Assembly (NCBI RefSeq): GCF_000471905.2
Contig: NW_006498435.1
Coordinates: forward strand, 2,975,248 to 3,039,247
Direction of reading: 5' to 3'
DNA: 64,000 bases
Origin: Amborella trichopoda
Lineage: Eukaryota; Streptophyta; Magnoliopsida; Amborellales; Amborellaceae
The number at the start of each line of letters is the position of its first letter. Position 1 is the first letter of the stretch. Made by a program: the position numbers and the translations under genes. Positions 1 to 12,179 of this stretch are shown piece after piece. The notes below the pieces were generated by a model. It had not been told where the DNA came from. It ran no database searches and was given only the letters and a program-made list of their open reading frames with translations.

Positions 1-80
1 GTACTTCGGGTTCGGTTACGTACTACTACTAGGTTCGGTGGGTAGGGGTACGGTCGTACTAGTAGTACTACTAGTTCGTC

Positions 81-114
<34 letters not shown>

Positions 115-1138
115 AAAAGGATAATTAAAAAAAAATATTTTCTATTGCCTTATCTTTATAAGTTAGAGTTTATCTTCTTTCTTCAAATATTGCTTCTGAC
201 TTTATATGCTAGTCTAGACAAATATTTTGACCATATCTTGCTTAATTAGATCTTTTATTCATGCTCATCTTACATTAGAAGATTAGGTTATTTTTGCATG
301 TACTTTTGATCACTTACTGCGCACACATCGATGAGTGTTGATTTTTCACACCAATCACACACGCATCAAACATACCAAAATCTTCAATTTTTTTTAAAAA
401 CCCTACACCGACTAGGAATCATGCGAAAACCTAGCTACGTGCGTAGGGGTTGGAGTGATCTAGTGATGAAGAAATAAACGTGTGGGAGAAATTGACCATG
501 ATGCAAATCCACTTCCGAGTAAGAACCAACTTATCGCAGTCACTATAGTTGGACCTTATGTGGGCATATATATCTGCCTAACTCATTTAAGTATTTTCTT
601 ATACTAGGAACACAATTTGGCTCAACATACCCATAGTGACATTGTTAAAAAGATTATTTTCAAACCTATTTCGTTTGCTTCTTGTATAGTCATGTCTGTA
701 GTTCTTAGTGATAGATAATGGGTCTACTGCATCATCTAGACTTCTTAGGATGATCAGACCCATAAGCCCTTATGGCTCAATTACTTGGGCCTATTGGCTT
801 TGTGGCCTTTCAAGACCTTAAAGCCAAGAGTCTTTTGCTCAGTGGGAGTAAGAGAGAGAATGAATTAGGGTGTTTGGCACACCGGGGCTCAGATTCATAT
901 ACCCCAAGTACATGAGGCAATTAATGTTAACGTTCGGAGAGAGTAATCTCTCAGGGAGGTAAGAGGGTCACCTCTTAGTTAGGACTATATTGATTAGGAT
1001 GCCTCATGGTTGTGACAGTTAGCCAAGGCCAAGAGGACTAATCGAATACAATAGAGCCCAAGTAATTTGAGAGTATTAGCCCTGTATGAACTTATGGGAC
1101 ATAAATATGTAGCCTGACATGAAACCACTCCATGTCAT
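1..1138. other. Unassigned left flank with AT microsatellite
   Basis: No gene or named repeat could be supported here. An AT dinucleotide run occupies about 84-112. The stretch 700-1130 has modest GC and short purine tracts but no coding frame. It is the flank outside the first LTR, so it could be older repeat or host DNA. Confidence 0.5.
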
Positions 1139-3490
1139 TGTTATGCGTCATTTTTGATGTATTTACATCCCTGGTATAAATAAGAAGAGAGCCAATAACA
1201 ATCTGGTCCTATCGGTACACAAGACACCTTCAGACCAAGAGAATACTACAAAACAAGCCTAAAACTGAGCAACCTTGGAAAAAGTGCTAGAACGACTTTG
1301 AAAGGCATGAAAAGAGTAGTTTGGGATACCCAACGGACACTCGTAAAGTTTCGTCACATTTAGATAAATTTTGACCATATTAAGGCGAAATTCGGTTCTC
1401 AAAGACCAGTTTCTATCATGCCAAAAAGAGACCTTATAACTATAGCCATATTCTAAGGGCTTCAAAACAATATCAGACCACTGCTATTACATTTAGAACA
1501 TCGAAAAACGCTTAGGGACCAAATTGGGCTCAATCAGACCTCCTAAGAACATTCTAGGCCCAAGTTACCACAAAACGGGTAGGTTTTACACTATTGTTGT
1601 GCGGCCTCACCAAACCAGTTTCCAATCATGGCGGCTGTGTTTTCACATATTGGGATGATCTGCAAGAACCCACAGGTCGCTCGTTTTGAATCGAAACAAG
1701 CTCAAATTCAGACATAAATTAGGTCTCGACGACCCGATCATTTTGACATACGGCACGCATCATGACGTGACCCAGAACCAAAGCTTTTCTAGAGAGAAGA
1801 TAAGCTTGAAACCATCGAAATCAGAGTTTTGAAAGAAAGACATCTTGATCTTCGTAAAACGATAACTTGAGATCCGTATATCGGATCATCGCAAATTTGG
1901 GTCCGATGCGACTATGTCACGAAGGGCTACAAGCTGGTACAACTTTTGCACTCAATCTATGGTCAGATAGTGCAAATTACACTGTCAAGGAAGGCATGAT
2001 TTTTGGGTCACCAGAATCTCTTTTTCCGGCGACCTCCCGAATTCAGAAAAACTTAAAGCAAAAACCAAATCAGACAGAATTTGGTGCAAAGCAATTGTGA
2101 CATTCTCCTCTTTAATTTGCAATCCAAATAAAGGCTCGGAGCACCATGGATCGCATTGCATTGGCGGTGAAAGTTCACAACCTAGCCAGATCTTAACCCC
2201 TCGGGAAAATTCTGTCTCAAGATGATCAATAGATATCAAACTCTTCAGAATCAAGTAAGCATCAAGACTACAAGGATGGATCTTTTGAACCACCTCCATA
2301 AGCATCCAAAAAAGCTCTCAAGATTTGGCAATGGCGAAAGGCGAAAGAGAGATGATTTCATCATTGGTACAAAAGGTTTAAGGGGTATTTTGGTCGTTAT
2401 TTCTAAATTCAGGATTTTATTGTAATTTTTTTAATCATAATTTGGCTTAGTTTTGAGCATCCACCCCTGTTTGGTGGGTCCTCTATTTAAACAAGCTTAG
2501 GTCAATTGTAAAAAAGCGGGATCATTCATTAATGAAATCGATGCATTAAGCTTGTGTCCACTTGTCTTTTGCTTCTAACCCTTGGATCCAGTGGCGAGGA
2601 GAGAGAAAAATTTTGGAGAGAAAAACTACCTCTAGCTCATCCTGATTACACGGCCCCGTTCTCTCTTTCATCCTCTCTTAAGTTAGGCCACGACTCAAGC
2701 CCACTGTCTCTCTCCCCTCGATGCTCACCTCACGTAGTAACCTAGAGCCGCAACAAATGCACGATCCCGTCTCTTCTCCCTTCTCTCTCTCATTCTCATC
2801 GCGTTGTGGGTTTCAGAGTTGCGAAACCCGTGGTCCCGTCTCTCTTTGCGATCTTTCCCTTTGTGCTTCGAGCGCAAACGCAGCAAACCTGCGGCTCCGT
2901 ATAGCATCTCGCTATCTGTCATACGCTCAATTCAATACCCTTCAAAGTCTTCCTAAGAGTTCCAACCCTGAGACCATCGCTCTAACTTCCTCTCCGTAAA
3001 GTCGAGTTGAGCTACAAGAAATATATACGTTCTCTTCCTCATTCACTCGGGTGGAGTCTTCCCGAGTCGATAGTCGAGAGAGTTCTAACTCTTTTGTTGC
3101 TCTGCTTGTCTGAGCGCATAACGTTTACGCGGATAGGGGGGATTCTTTTCACTATTTCTCCTCTCATTCTTCCTTTTGCCAACCAGCCGTCGTTAGAGTG
3201 AACCGTATAGAAGGATATCGTCGAATTCTCACTACAGTTTCCAGCATAAGAAAATAGGGTGACATGTTAAAAGCTTGAGGAGAGTTCGTGTTCAAACCGC
3301 GTTGGTAGACAACCGGAGGGCTTCGTAATTGTTCTAAGATGGCAAACTGTCCGGGCGTGTCCTCGAACCCCCAACGACGAGGTAGGCGCCTAAACTCACC
3401 CCTGTCGTAAAATCTTTCACATTGTTGGTTTCTATCTGCACAAAGCAGAGAACGCGCGCACACACCAACAAACGTGCAGCATGCGCGGAG
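1139..3490 (+). repeat. LTR A, 5' LTR of outer element, 3'-truncated
   Basis: It aligns along its length with LTR B and LTR C in the same orientation, with shared blocks such as CAACCTTGGAAAA near the start. It begins TGTTATGCGTC at 1139. A TATA-like CTATTTAAAC lies near 2483-2492. Similarity to B and C stops near 3490, just before the region that in LTR B leads to the LTR end and primer site, so a deletion removed the LTR end, primer site and leader and joined LTR A directly to gag. Confidence 0.8.
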
Positions 3491-3494
3491 AGTT

Positions 3495-5443
3495 GAGCAG
3501 ACGAAGGGGATAAAAGTTCCACTTCGAAAGGAAGAAGTAGAATCTTCAATCTCAGAATACCTACTTCAGCAAAATTGGTTATACCCATTGCAAGTCATGA
3601 GAGAGTCTGAGACTGTTGGCTCTATTCATTGCTATGTCATTGAGGTATTGGAAGATTGAGTCACTTCATCTGATTCGCGACCCCAAGGCTGTACCGATTA
3701 AGTAGAAGAGATCTGGCCCCAAGGCCATCTTGAGTCCATTCAAATTGAACAATGGTCCCAAGGTTTTCAAGCGTCAGACTCGACAGTAATCTGGCCTCAA
3801 GGCTGTCTAGAGCTACTACTCACCCGGGCTGCGAGACAATCTCAAGCTCAATTTGGGCAAGCTTAGCTCTTATTGCTCAGATTGCCGAATCAAGGTGTGA
3901 AGAGAAACAGAATCACCCCCATTGCTGAATTATCTGACCCATGCGAGCAATTCGAGGTAATGGTAGTAAGCCATGATGGGGATGGACTTGAAAATCCAAT
4001 GGCCCAATTTCGAGAACATGTTAAACATCATGGATAGGTTCAAGGGACTCAAAGATGCTCGAACTTTGGTGTCTTACCATCAAGAGGCAAATTCCCCTCT
4101 CGAACCCCAGCGTGAAGTGGAAGAGAGACATCAACCTCCTCCTATAGTCTGACCCCAAAGACCTCTAAACCCTCCTATCTTTTTTGATGACCAACCCAAC
4201 ATAACCTCTCAAGCTATGCCATCGGTGTTATGTAAGAAGGCATCGATCAGTAAAACATCCAGGGCTTACATGCTTCAAAGACATAAGAAAGTGTCCATTA
4301 CAAAAAGCCTTACCCACCTTTTATTGATGAAATCCCCTTTCCCATTATATCTCAAAAAGGAAGGTTTCCAATCTTCGATGGCACGGGCTCTCAGCCGCAC
4401 GTGACTTATTTCAAGTCAACATGTCAGGAATCGACCTCGGACTCTAGACTACTTCTTCGACAGTTTGTGGAAACTTTGATTGGACCCGCCTTTAAGTGGT
4501 GCGCATGCTTGCCCCCAAAATTAGTTCATTCTTAGGAAGAGATGGAGCAGTTATTTTACAAGCACTTCTATGAAGTAGAACTAAATGTTCAAACAATAGA
4601 ACTTCTCACAATGACTCAGGAGATGAATAAGTCAGTGGGCGAGTACATCCAAAGATGAAGGGACCTCGCCATGTGCCAGACCAATCCTATGATTGAGATT
4701 GATGTTGTACAAACGTGCGTGAGGAACATGAAGAAAGAAATCTCCTTACATGTCGAAGCTTCTAATCCCACCACTTTCTCCGACATGATCACAAAGGCAG
4801 CCAAAATCGAAAGCCTGTTAAAGCATCACAGGGAAAATCAAGCTCAGACCTCAGGGGGAGGTCAAACTCATAATCCTGTCAGCAAAAGATCCAACCCTCG
4901 TATTAGCCAACAAAGAAACCCAGTCAACGCAGCAGTCACTGCCACATGTCTTCATCCTAAAATCCCAGCTAATGTTACTCCTCTCTAAACATTAGATACC
5001 TCTCGGGGGTTACCACCTAGGAGTCAACGGGAGCCCCAGCAGCAGCCACCTCAAACACATAATTACTATAGGGTACCCCTGCCACAAAGTTACTATCAGG
5101 CCAAACAGTTTGAGCGAAGGCATGGGTGTCGAATCTCTTTAAAATGCTGATTGAACAAGGCATGGTGGATCTTCCTGTCGTTAGAAGCTTAGAACAGGTA
5201 GGACTTGTCAATCATGCCAACTACTATACCTATCACCGAATGTTAAGTCACCCCGTGCAAGACTATGTTCAGCTCAAAGAGCACATTGAAGCCTTACTTC
5301 AAAAGCGGCAAATCAAATTGGATAGCCTTAAGAAGGCTTTCGAAACTTTGAAAGCTTCACATATGGTCTTAGTCCAAGCAGAGCCGATCGACAGTGCCTG
5401 TGTGACTGAACTGTCTCCTCATATGTTCACCGTCCTCTTTGAC
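3495..5443 (+). pseudogene. gag of outer element (retrotransposon gag family)
   Basis: This encodes the structural capsid polyprotein of the outer element and is now broken. Recognisable blocks in several frames are a proline/glutamine linker near 3690-3800, the retrotransposon-gag core (about 4390-4720; peptides around FVETLIGPAFKW and VGEYIQR), the segment CVRNMKKEISLHVEASNP (4712-4767), and a C-terminal zinc-knuckle-like block (YHRMLSHPVQDYVQLKEHIE, about 5234-5293). Stops fall inside the core, for example near 4535 and 4659. The second gag copy at 18056-20400 is collinear, which supports the call. At 5443 the frame runs straight into RNase H because protease, reverse transcriptase and the first RNase H are deleted. 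Confidence 0.75.
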
Positions 5444-5764
5444 TTTGACGGGGCATTCCAATTCAAGAAAGGTGGTGTCGGAGTAGTATTCTCTACCCCT
5501 CGTGATGACTTGGTCCCTTTGTCCTTCTCTCTCTCGGAGATAGAGTCTCATAATGAAGTAGAATATCAAACACTCATTATAGGCTTCGAGATTGCTTCCC
5601 ATATGAACCTGAAATGTTTAAACATCAACGGAGATTCAAAGTTGGTCGTCAAGAAACTCAAAGGATTATATGATGTAAGGAAGGAAAATCCCAAACCTTA
5701 CTTCAATACTGCCAAATCAGTGATGGCTGGATTCGAAGAGGTTACTCTTGAGCATGTACCTTGA
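5126..5764 (+). pseudogene. Fused ORF: gag tail plus archaeal-type RNase H
   Basis: This is a 212-codon open frame. Residues 1-106 are the gag C-terminus and residues 107 onward are an RNase H of the archaeal-like class found as an extra domain in Tat-type elements. Its job would be to cut the RNA strand during reverse transcription. Visible active-site positions are the Asp in FDGAF (about residue 109), the Glu in HNEVEYQ, and the Asp in NGDSKLV. The frame ends at a TGA (5762-5764) where the family has Arg after HVP. Past that stop the expected ADALA reads ANALA, so the fourth acidic residue is replaced. Short TTTGAC repeats at the junction (5438-5449) suggest a microhomology deletion. The ATG at 5126 lies inside gag and is probably not a native start. 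Confidence 0.75.
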
Positions 5765-5821
5765 AGGCTTAATGCACAAGCCAACGCGCTCGCCAAGTTA
5801 TGGCCAACGATTCAAATTTCA

Positions 5822-6170
5822 CTAAAAGGGCCCACTCCAGTATGGGTAGCAGAATGAAGATGTGTTGAGTTCGTTAAGAAGCTCGACAATGAAGGCGAGG
5901 AGCAATTGTTGGAAGAATGCCCTTCTTACCCATTCGGGGCAGGCATTGCACATTAAAGAATGCACAAACCTCGTGCAACCCTCAAGAATCTCCCATGATT
6001 GTAGAAGGAAAGTGGGAAAGTAGGGAAGATTCAAGATTGCAAGAACATATGTGTGTAGAAGTGGAGCAGTAACAGACTGGCGCATCCCCATCAAAGAATA
6101 TCTGCAAGATAATCAACTTCCCGAACCCTGTTGAGCGCAATAAGCTCTGAAGGTCAGTCACACGATATGT
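5822..6170 (+). pseudogene. Pol linker between RNase H and integrase
   Basis: This stretch has no ORF of note, but in a broken frame it encodes the linker typical of this lineage. An example is the DWRIPIKEYL-like peptide near 6080, followed by a TRY motif just before 6170. The matching downstream half of the linker resumes at 31664. It therefore marks the exact place where the inner element landed. Confidence 0.6.
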
Positions 6171-6175
6171 GTGTC
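6171..6175 (+). repeat. Target-site duplication GTGTC, left copy (partner 31659-31663)
   Basis: The 5-bp GTGTC immediately precedes LTR B, and an identical GTGTC immediately follows LTR C. The coding sense of the outer element's pol linker resumes across the pair, apart from a 1-nt shift. Five bases is the normal duplication for Ty3/gypsy integration. Confidence 0.8.
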
Positions 6176-8607
6176 TATTTTATGTCATTTTTTATGCACT
6201 TACATCCTTAGTATAAATAAGAAGAGAGCCAGTAACACCCTGGTCCTACCGATACCCACGACGCTGCTAGAACAAGGGAATATTGCAAAAGAAGCCTAAA
6301 ATTGGGCAACCTTGGAAAATGTACTAGAATGGCCTTGAAAGACATGAAAATGGTAGTTTTGGATACCCGAAGGACACTTGTAAGGTTTCATCACATTCAG
6401 ACAAGTTTTGACTTGATCAAGATGAAATTCGGTTCTTAAAGACTAGTTCCTTTCATGTTGGAAAGAGACCTTACAACTATAGCCTTATTATAATGACTTC
6501 AAAACAATACCATACCATAACCATTGCATTCGGAACGTCGAAAAACCCTCAAGACCAAATTTGGGCTCAATCGGACCTCCAAGGAATATTCTAGGTCCAA
6601 ATTACCACAAACGGGTAAGTTTTACACTATTGCGGTGCGGCCTCGCCAAACCAGTTTCCAATCATGGAGGTTGTGTTTTCACATCTCAAGATGATCTTCA
6701 AGCTCCTACAGATCGCCTATTTGGAATCAAAATAAGCTCAAATTCGGACAAAAGCTAGATCTTGATGATACGGTCATTTTAACATATGGCGCGCGTCATG
6801 ACGTGACCCAGAACCAAAGCTTTTCTAGAGAAAAGATGAACTCAAAACCATAGAAATCAGAGTTTTGAAACAAAGACATCTTGAACTTTGTGAAGCGATA
6901 ACTTGAGATCCGTACATCGGATCATCGCAAAGTCAGATCCGATGAGACCGTATCACGAAGGGCTACAAGCTGGTATAACGTTTGCACACAATCAAATATC
7001 AGATAGCGTAAATTCCAAGATTGAAGAAGGCAAGATTTCCCGATCATCGGAATCCCTTTTTTCGACAACCTCTCGAATTCAGAAGTATTTCAAACAAGAA
7101 CCAAATCAGACAAAATTTGGTGCAAAGCAATTGTGACAATCACCTCTTTAATTTGCTATCAAAATAAGGACTCGGAGCACCATGGAGCGCATTGCATTCA
7201 TGGCCAAACTTCACAACTTAGCCAGATTTTTATCCCTCGGGAGAAGTTCGTCTCAAGACGATCAAAAGACATCAAACTCTTCAAAATCAAGCAAGCATCA
7301 AGACTATAATGATGGATCATCTGAATCACCACCACAAACATCCAAAAGAGTTGCCAACATCTGGCAATGGCGAAAGCCACTCAGAAAGGGATGGTTTCAT
7401 CATTAGCACAAAAGGTTTAAGGGGTATTTTAGTCATTATTCTTAAATTCGATAATTTATTATAATTTTTTTTAATCATAATTGGGCTTAGTTTTGAGCAT
7501 CCACCCCTGTTTGATGGGTCCTCTATATAAACAAGCTTAGGTCAATTGTAAAAAGGCTAGATCATTCATTAACAAAATCGAGGCATTAAGCTTGTATCCA
7601 CTTGTCTTTTGCTTCTAACCCTTGGATCCAGTGGCGAGGAGAGAGAAAACTTTCAGAGAGAGAAACTACCCCTGGCCCAGCCTAATCATGCGGTCATGTG
7701 CCCTCTCTCCCTCTCTTAGGCTAGGCCATGCCTCAATACCACTCTCTCTCCTCTTTACTCATTTCTCTCTCCACTCGTTGCTTGCCTCGCGCAGTAACCT
7801 ATAACCACAACGAACGCACGGTCCGGTCTCTTCCCCCCTCTTCTTCTCATTCTCGTCGCGTTGTGGGTCTCGGAGCTGTGGAACCCATAGTCCCGTCTTT
7901 CTTTGTGATCTTTCCCTTAGTGGTTCGAGCATAAACACAACAAACCTGTGGCTCCGTATAACATCCCGCTATCAGTCATACATTCAAATCTTCAGAGTCA
8001 TCCTAAGAGTTTCAACCCTTGAATCATCACTCTAACTTCCTCTCCGTACAGTCGAGTTGAGCCACGAGAAATATTTACCTTCTCTTCCTCACTCACTAGG
8101 GTGGAATCTTCCTGAGTCGACAGTCGAGAGGGTTCTAACTCTTTAGTTTCTCTGATCACCTGAGCGCATAGTGTCTGCACGGATAGGGGGGTTCTTGTCA
8201 CTATTTCTCCCCTCGTTCTTTCATTTGCCAGCCAGCCCCCATTTGAGTGAACCATTATGAAGAAATATCATCGAATTCACATTGCAATTTCCAGCATAAG
8301 AGAACAAGGCAACATCTTAAAGCTAGAGGAGAGTTCGTGTCCAAACCACGTTGAAAGACAAACGGAGGGCTTCGTAATTCTTCTAAGAGGGCGAACCGCC
8401 CAAACATGTCCCCAAACCCCCAAACGACGAGGTAGACGCTTAAACGCACCCCTGTCGTAAAATCTTTCTCATTGTTGGTTCCTATCCGCACAAAGGGGTG
8501 CACGCGTACGTACATCAACAAACGTGTAGTGCGCGAGGACCCTCCACGGTTGTTTGAGAGAGAATTTTATCCCGTCGTCCGCGTGAGAAAAAAATCAGGT
8601 CCGACCA
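6176..8607 (+). repeat. LTR B, 5' LTR of inner element
   Basis: It starts TATTTTATGTC, with the canonical TG mutated to TA when aligned with LTRs A and C, and ends CCGACCA at 8607. It is about 2.43 kb long. A TATA box CTATATAAACA (7523-7533) sits about 1.35 kb into the LTR and is followed by a conserved transcribed region containing TTGGATCCAGTGG. ORFs inside it are not conserved among the three LTRs. Confidence 0.85.
7523..7533 (+). promoter_or_regulatory. LTR B TATA box
   Basis: CTATATAAACA occupies the same LTR position as CTATTTAAACA in LTR A and CCATATAAAAG in LTR C. It is the best candidate for the core promoter of sense transcription. The other two copies carry changes here, which fits loss of selection. 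Confidence 0.6.
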
Positions 8608-8609
8608 AC

Positions 8610-8628
8610 TGGCGACTCCACTGGGGAC
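8610..8628 (+). promoter_or_regulatory. Primer-binding site, tRNA-Arg type
   Basis: TGGCGACTCCACTGGGGAC begins two bases after the LTR B end. From memory it is complementary to the 3' end of a plant cytosolic tRNA-Arg whose acceptor stem reads GACTCC/GGAGTCG, including CCA. This primer choice is known in Tat-type elements. LTRs A and C lack it because of deletion and insertion boundaries. Confidence 0.75.
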
Positions 8629-9577
8629 ACACCGCGTTTCTTTCTCTTTCTAAAACTGCAATGGGGTTTCAGAACTCCTCTTTCGTCCAAGTTAGGGACT
8701 TTGTCATCCCCATATTTGTGAACTCACCTATGGACAGCAGAACAGTTAATCATATTTCTTCCCTAATCTCCTCAAGCAGCCTGGCTGGCCCTACCATCCT
8801 TTTTCATGCTAGGAAATTAGGGGAAAAGGTGTTCAAACCCCTTGTCCCCCCTCCTTCGGCATCAAAGGGAAATCCATTGATGTCAGCTATATAGGTGGCT
8901 CTGAAACCATCTCCTCTCTTATGCACCCTTTTACTGGTGGGCATCCTGTCAGTCGGAAGCCTAAAAGTGGTCCTGACGCCACTTCTCCTCTATGCTCGGT
9001 GAGTTCTGATAAGATCACCATCTTAGTGGGTAACCGAAAAGTAACCCCACCATTGCTTCACAAAGGCTTTGCTAGCACTAGTGCGTCGCCGCACACACTA
9101 CACCCTCGCTAGTTCGAGCAGCCCCAAAACTGCCCCACACACATTCACGCATGTCACGGCTAATGGTTTAACTGTCACCGTGACAAAGCAGGACAAGCAA
9201 CAACTTACCTCGGTCTCTTCACCTGCTTCTGGTCTCATGGGACCCGGACTCACCACAAGTGGTCTTCGAGCCACCATTGCATTGCATGTTGATCTAGTGG
9301 CTTGGGGCATGCCAAAGACTGGAACCAAATGAGCACACGACTTTCGAGGCAATTGAAAGTCTTTCAAAAAAAAATGCATGTATGATGAAAGCCCTAAGGC
9401 TAATCCAATAAAAAATGAGAGTATTTCAAATACTCAGCCTTTCACTTCACTAGGGGTTGGGTTCACAAACCACCCAAAACACTATTGTGGGTCATGCACA
9501 CACCTGTAGGTCCAGTGATGCTATCAGCGGAAAGGGAAAGGAGGTCGAACACGCCTCTCACTATCCTGAAGCTGCTT
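8629..9577 (+). other. Inner element leader region, unassigned
   Basis: The region between the primer site and the nested element holds short broken frames, such as 8641-8894 and 8921-9112. Several look like remnants of one serine/threonine/proline-rich protein read in shifting frames. I do not recognise it. It could be the leader or an N-terminal extension of gag, or a fragment of another element. No poly-A tail or inverted repeat is seen at its edges. Confidence 0.4.
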
Positions 9578-9582
9578 GCTAC
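9578..9582. repeat. Target-site duplication GCTAC, left copy (partner 18051-18055)
   Basis: GCTAC directly precedes TATCACGACC at 9583, and an identical GCTAC directly follows TCATCACA ending at 18050. The pair frames the - strand element exactly. Confidence 0.85.
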
Positions 9583-11793
9583 TATCACGACCCCACCCCC
9601 TAACCATCCCATACCGGAGGGCGACAGGGTGCGTGATCGCGATCACAGAGGTCGCGAACATCACTCAGGTGGGAGTGGCTCAACGCATAAGATAGGTGAA
9701 ATCAAAAGCAAACTATGAAAGAAAACTAAAACTCCCACCAGAAACATAACAAATGCTGGATAAATTAAAACCATTCATATCCACAAACAGTCTCCAAGGT
9801 CATAACAACAATATCCAGAATATTACAATTGTCCAAGGCACTGTTGGCCCGCCATCAAAATACATAACTTCAATAACAACAACTCCATGACCGACAACTA
9901 ACAAACACCTACTCAAGAACTACACGAGAACAGGTGAATTTAAGCTTGCCCATGAACCATTCAAATGACAGTGGTTTGGAAGAAAATGGACCCCTCTTGG
10001 CTAGTCAAAATTCGTGGCGACAGAGGCATAAATTTTGAGTTTTATAAAAGCTTTCCATAGTGACATATTGTTACAATTAATCATATAACTCTCAAATTAG
10101 GGAGAATTTCGAAAAGTGCTAAATGTGTGATCTCAATCTTATTAAAATATATATCAAACGACAGTGGTTTGGAAGAAATCAAACTTCATTTGGTTGTTCA
10201 AAATTGACATCAGAGACATCAGTTCTGTGTTTTTACCAAAACTGTCTAGGGTGATCTACTGGCATGTTTCGAAGTATAAATTTACATAAATAAAGAATTA
10301 GAGCAAGGGCAAAAAATAAAAATCACAATAGACTCATGCATCTTTCAAATGGCTATGATTTCATGTCATTTGGACTCCAATAGGTTCAGTACAATAGAAG
10401 CAATGTTCCTTGAAAATTTCACAGTCTGATAATTACATTTCACATCATATCTTCCATTCTATCAAGAATATCATTCATGCATAAACATCAAACTCAAACT
10501 AGACTCAGAAATCTTTGCTATGGGGGTGATTTGAAGCAATTCTGAGATCATTTGATAGGACAATAGAGAGACACAAAAACCCTAATTCTCCTTGGAATTC
10601 CACAGTCCAGCCATAACTTACTTCAAAGATCAAAGCATAACTTCTAAACTACACAAGATAATCACATGAAACCAATTCTAACTGAAACTAGACCCACAAG
10701 AGCATTAACCAACAAAATTTCAGGCTCAACAGAAATTACAACAATGTATATCATATTATACAAAGGAGCCTAAATTTTTGGAAAAACAGAGCACAAACAC
10801 ATACATGTAATCCTATTCTTCCACACAAATTTCTATACAATCCCATGCTAATCTTATGCTTAATTTCAAGCTTATTCATACCTAAATCATTCTTCATACA
10901 AGCTTAGATTCATGCTTCAATTCATGCTTCATACTAAAACACACAATAACATGATCTACTTACCTTGAGCTCTAAACTTGCTCCAAAACTCTTACATACA
11001 GCCACTTCTCCAAGCTCCCCAACATGAGACTCTAAGTGTTTTAGAGAGAGAGAGAGAGAGAGAAAGAGAGCAAAATGTGGGAGAGAGGGGGGGCGAAATA
11101 TCTTGAGTGGGATGAGAAGGGCTCTATTTATAAAAGAAGAAAGAGCAGCAAGTGACAAGTGTCATTCATGCAATGCTAAATGACATGCATGAGGAGAGAG
11201 AGAGAACAAGCATGGAGACATAATGATTATAGGTACAATAAGCATGGGAAACAAAATAATTATGACAGAGAGAGACCTCCCTAGACTACCATGCACTCAA
11301 CCACTCACGCACGGCGGTGACTCTCTTTACGCGTGGCGTTACACAATCGACGCTTGTCCATCTCTCTTCACAACCGGCATTACGCCTTCTCACACAGCCG
11401 ACGTTAAGCCTCAACACAGCCGGTGCTAGCTCACTCAGCAACACAGTTGAAACTGGTACACTTCTCCTCCTCTTAGCCGGTGTTGACCACAACTTCAGCC
11501 GGCGTTGCATGTCTCAACCGACGCTGGGCAACTCAACCGGCGTTGGTGCTTCTTCTCCTTCACAATCGACGCTGCACAACCCAACCGGCGGTGGGCAACT
11601 CAACCTGCGTTGGCGCTTCTCCTCCAATGGCACTGGACTCCTCACACAACTCCAACCAGCGCTGGCTTTTCACATAACTCCAACCGACGCTAGCCTCTCC
11701 ACACAACGCCAACCGACGCTGACCTCTCCACACAACTCCAACCGACACTGACCTCTCACTCCTACTCAGCCGGGGAAATTTTGAGTCATCATA
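9583..11793 (-). repeat. 3' LTR of - strand element (short form)
   Basis: On the - strand it starts TATGATGACTC just after the polypurine tract (TG mutated to TA) and ends GGTCGTGATA. Compared with the 5' LTR it lacks about 2.1 kb corresponding to 14055-16130; the join lies near 9931. It carries a GC-rich minisatellite (about 11290-11760) close to its 5' end and a GA run at 11041-11062. Confidence 0.82.
11290..11760 (-). repeat. GC-rich minisatellite near 5' end of 3' LTR
   Basis: Repeats of a CAACCGGCGCTGG-like core, spaced by short CT-rich segments, run through this stretch. The same array sits at the matching place in the other LTR (about 17520-18010). The repeats keep several overlapping frames open, so the predicted peptides are not evidence of a gene. 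Confidence 0.7.
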
Positions 11794-11809
11794 TCATCTC
11801 CCCTTAAAA
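11794..11809 (-). promoter_or_regulatory. Polypurine tract of - strand element
   Basis: On the - strand the sequence TTTTAAGGGGAGATGA abuts the start of the 3' LTR. A purine-rich tract here is the expected primer for second-strand synthesis. Confidence 0.75.
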
Positions 11810-12179
11810 ACACATTTTGTCCTCAAATTTGTATACTTGATCATCAGTTAAATGGGGGTTCAACCATGTCATTTCTTTCTAATCAACCTATTGAGGTAAG
11901 CACACACAACCAACTCACACCTAGAAGGGCGTCCAAAGACCTAAGCATCCAAGAGAAACAAATTTTATAGGAAATACTCTAGCACACAAACACCCAATAC
12001 ATAATTTATAGTCAAACACCAAAGAGATTCCTCTAGAATTCATTACAAGTTAAACACATTAGGCTATCAATCACAAATCAGGCAATACATTACACTCAAG
12101 GTATGCCAACCAAATCTCATATCATAAGTTAGGCAATGAAAAACTCTCAGGGCATGCCAACTGTCACACATCATCGGCC
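11810..12179 (-). other. Non-coding tail between tandem array and polypurine tract
   Basis: No ORF or domain is seen. The 3' half (12060-12180) already contains degenerate units of the adjacent array, such as AGGCAATACA and GGCATGCCAAC. Confidence 0.5.

Noticed and set aside
8600-8630. tRNA-like sequence near LTR end
   Set aside because: Only the 3' end of a tRNA-Arg is matched, as expected for a primer-binding site; there is no cloverleaf.
11223-11751. 68-144-codon ORFs in the 3' LTR
   Set aside because: They follow the CAACCGGCGCTGG minisatellite and are not shared in frame with the other LTR.
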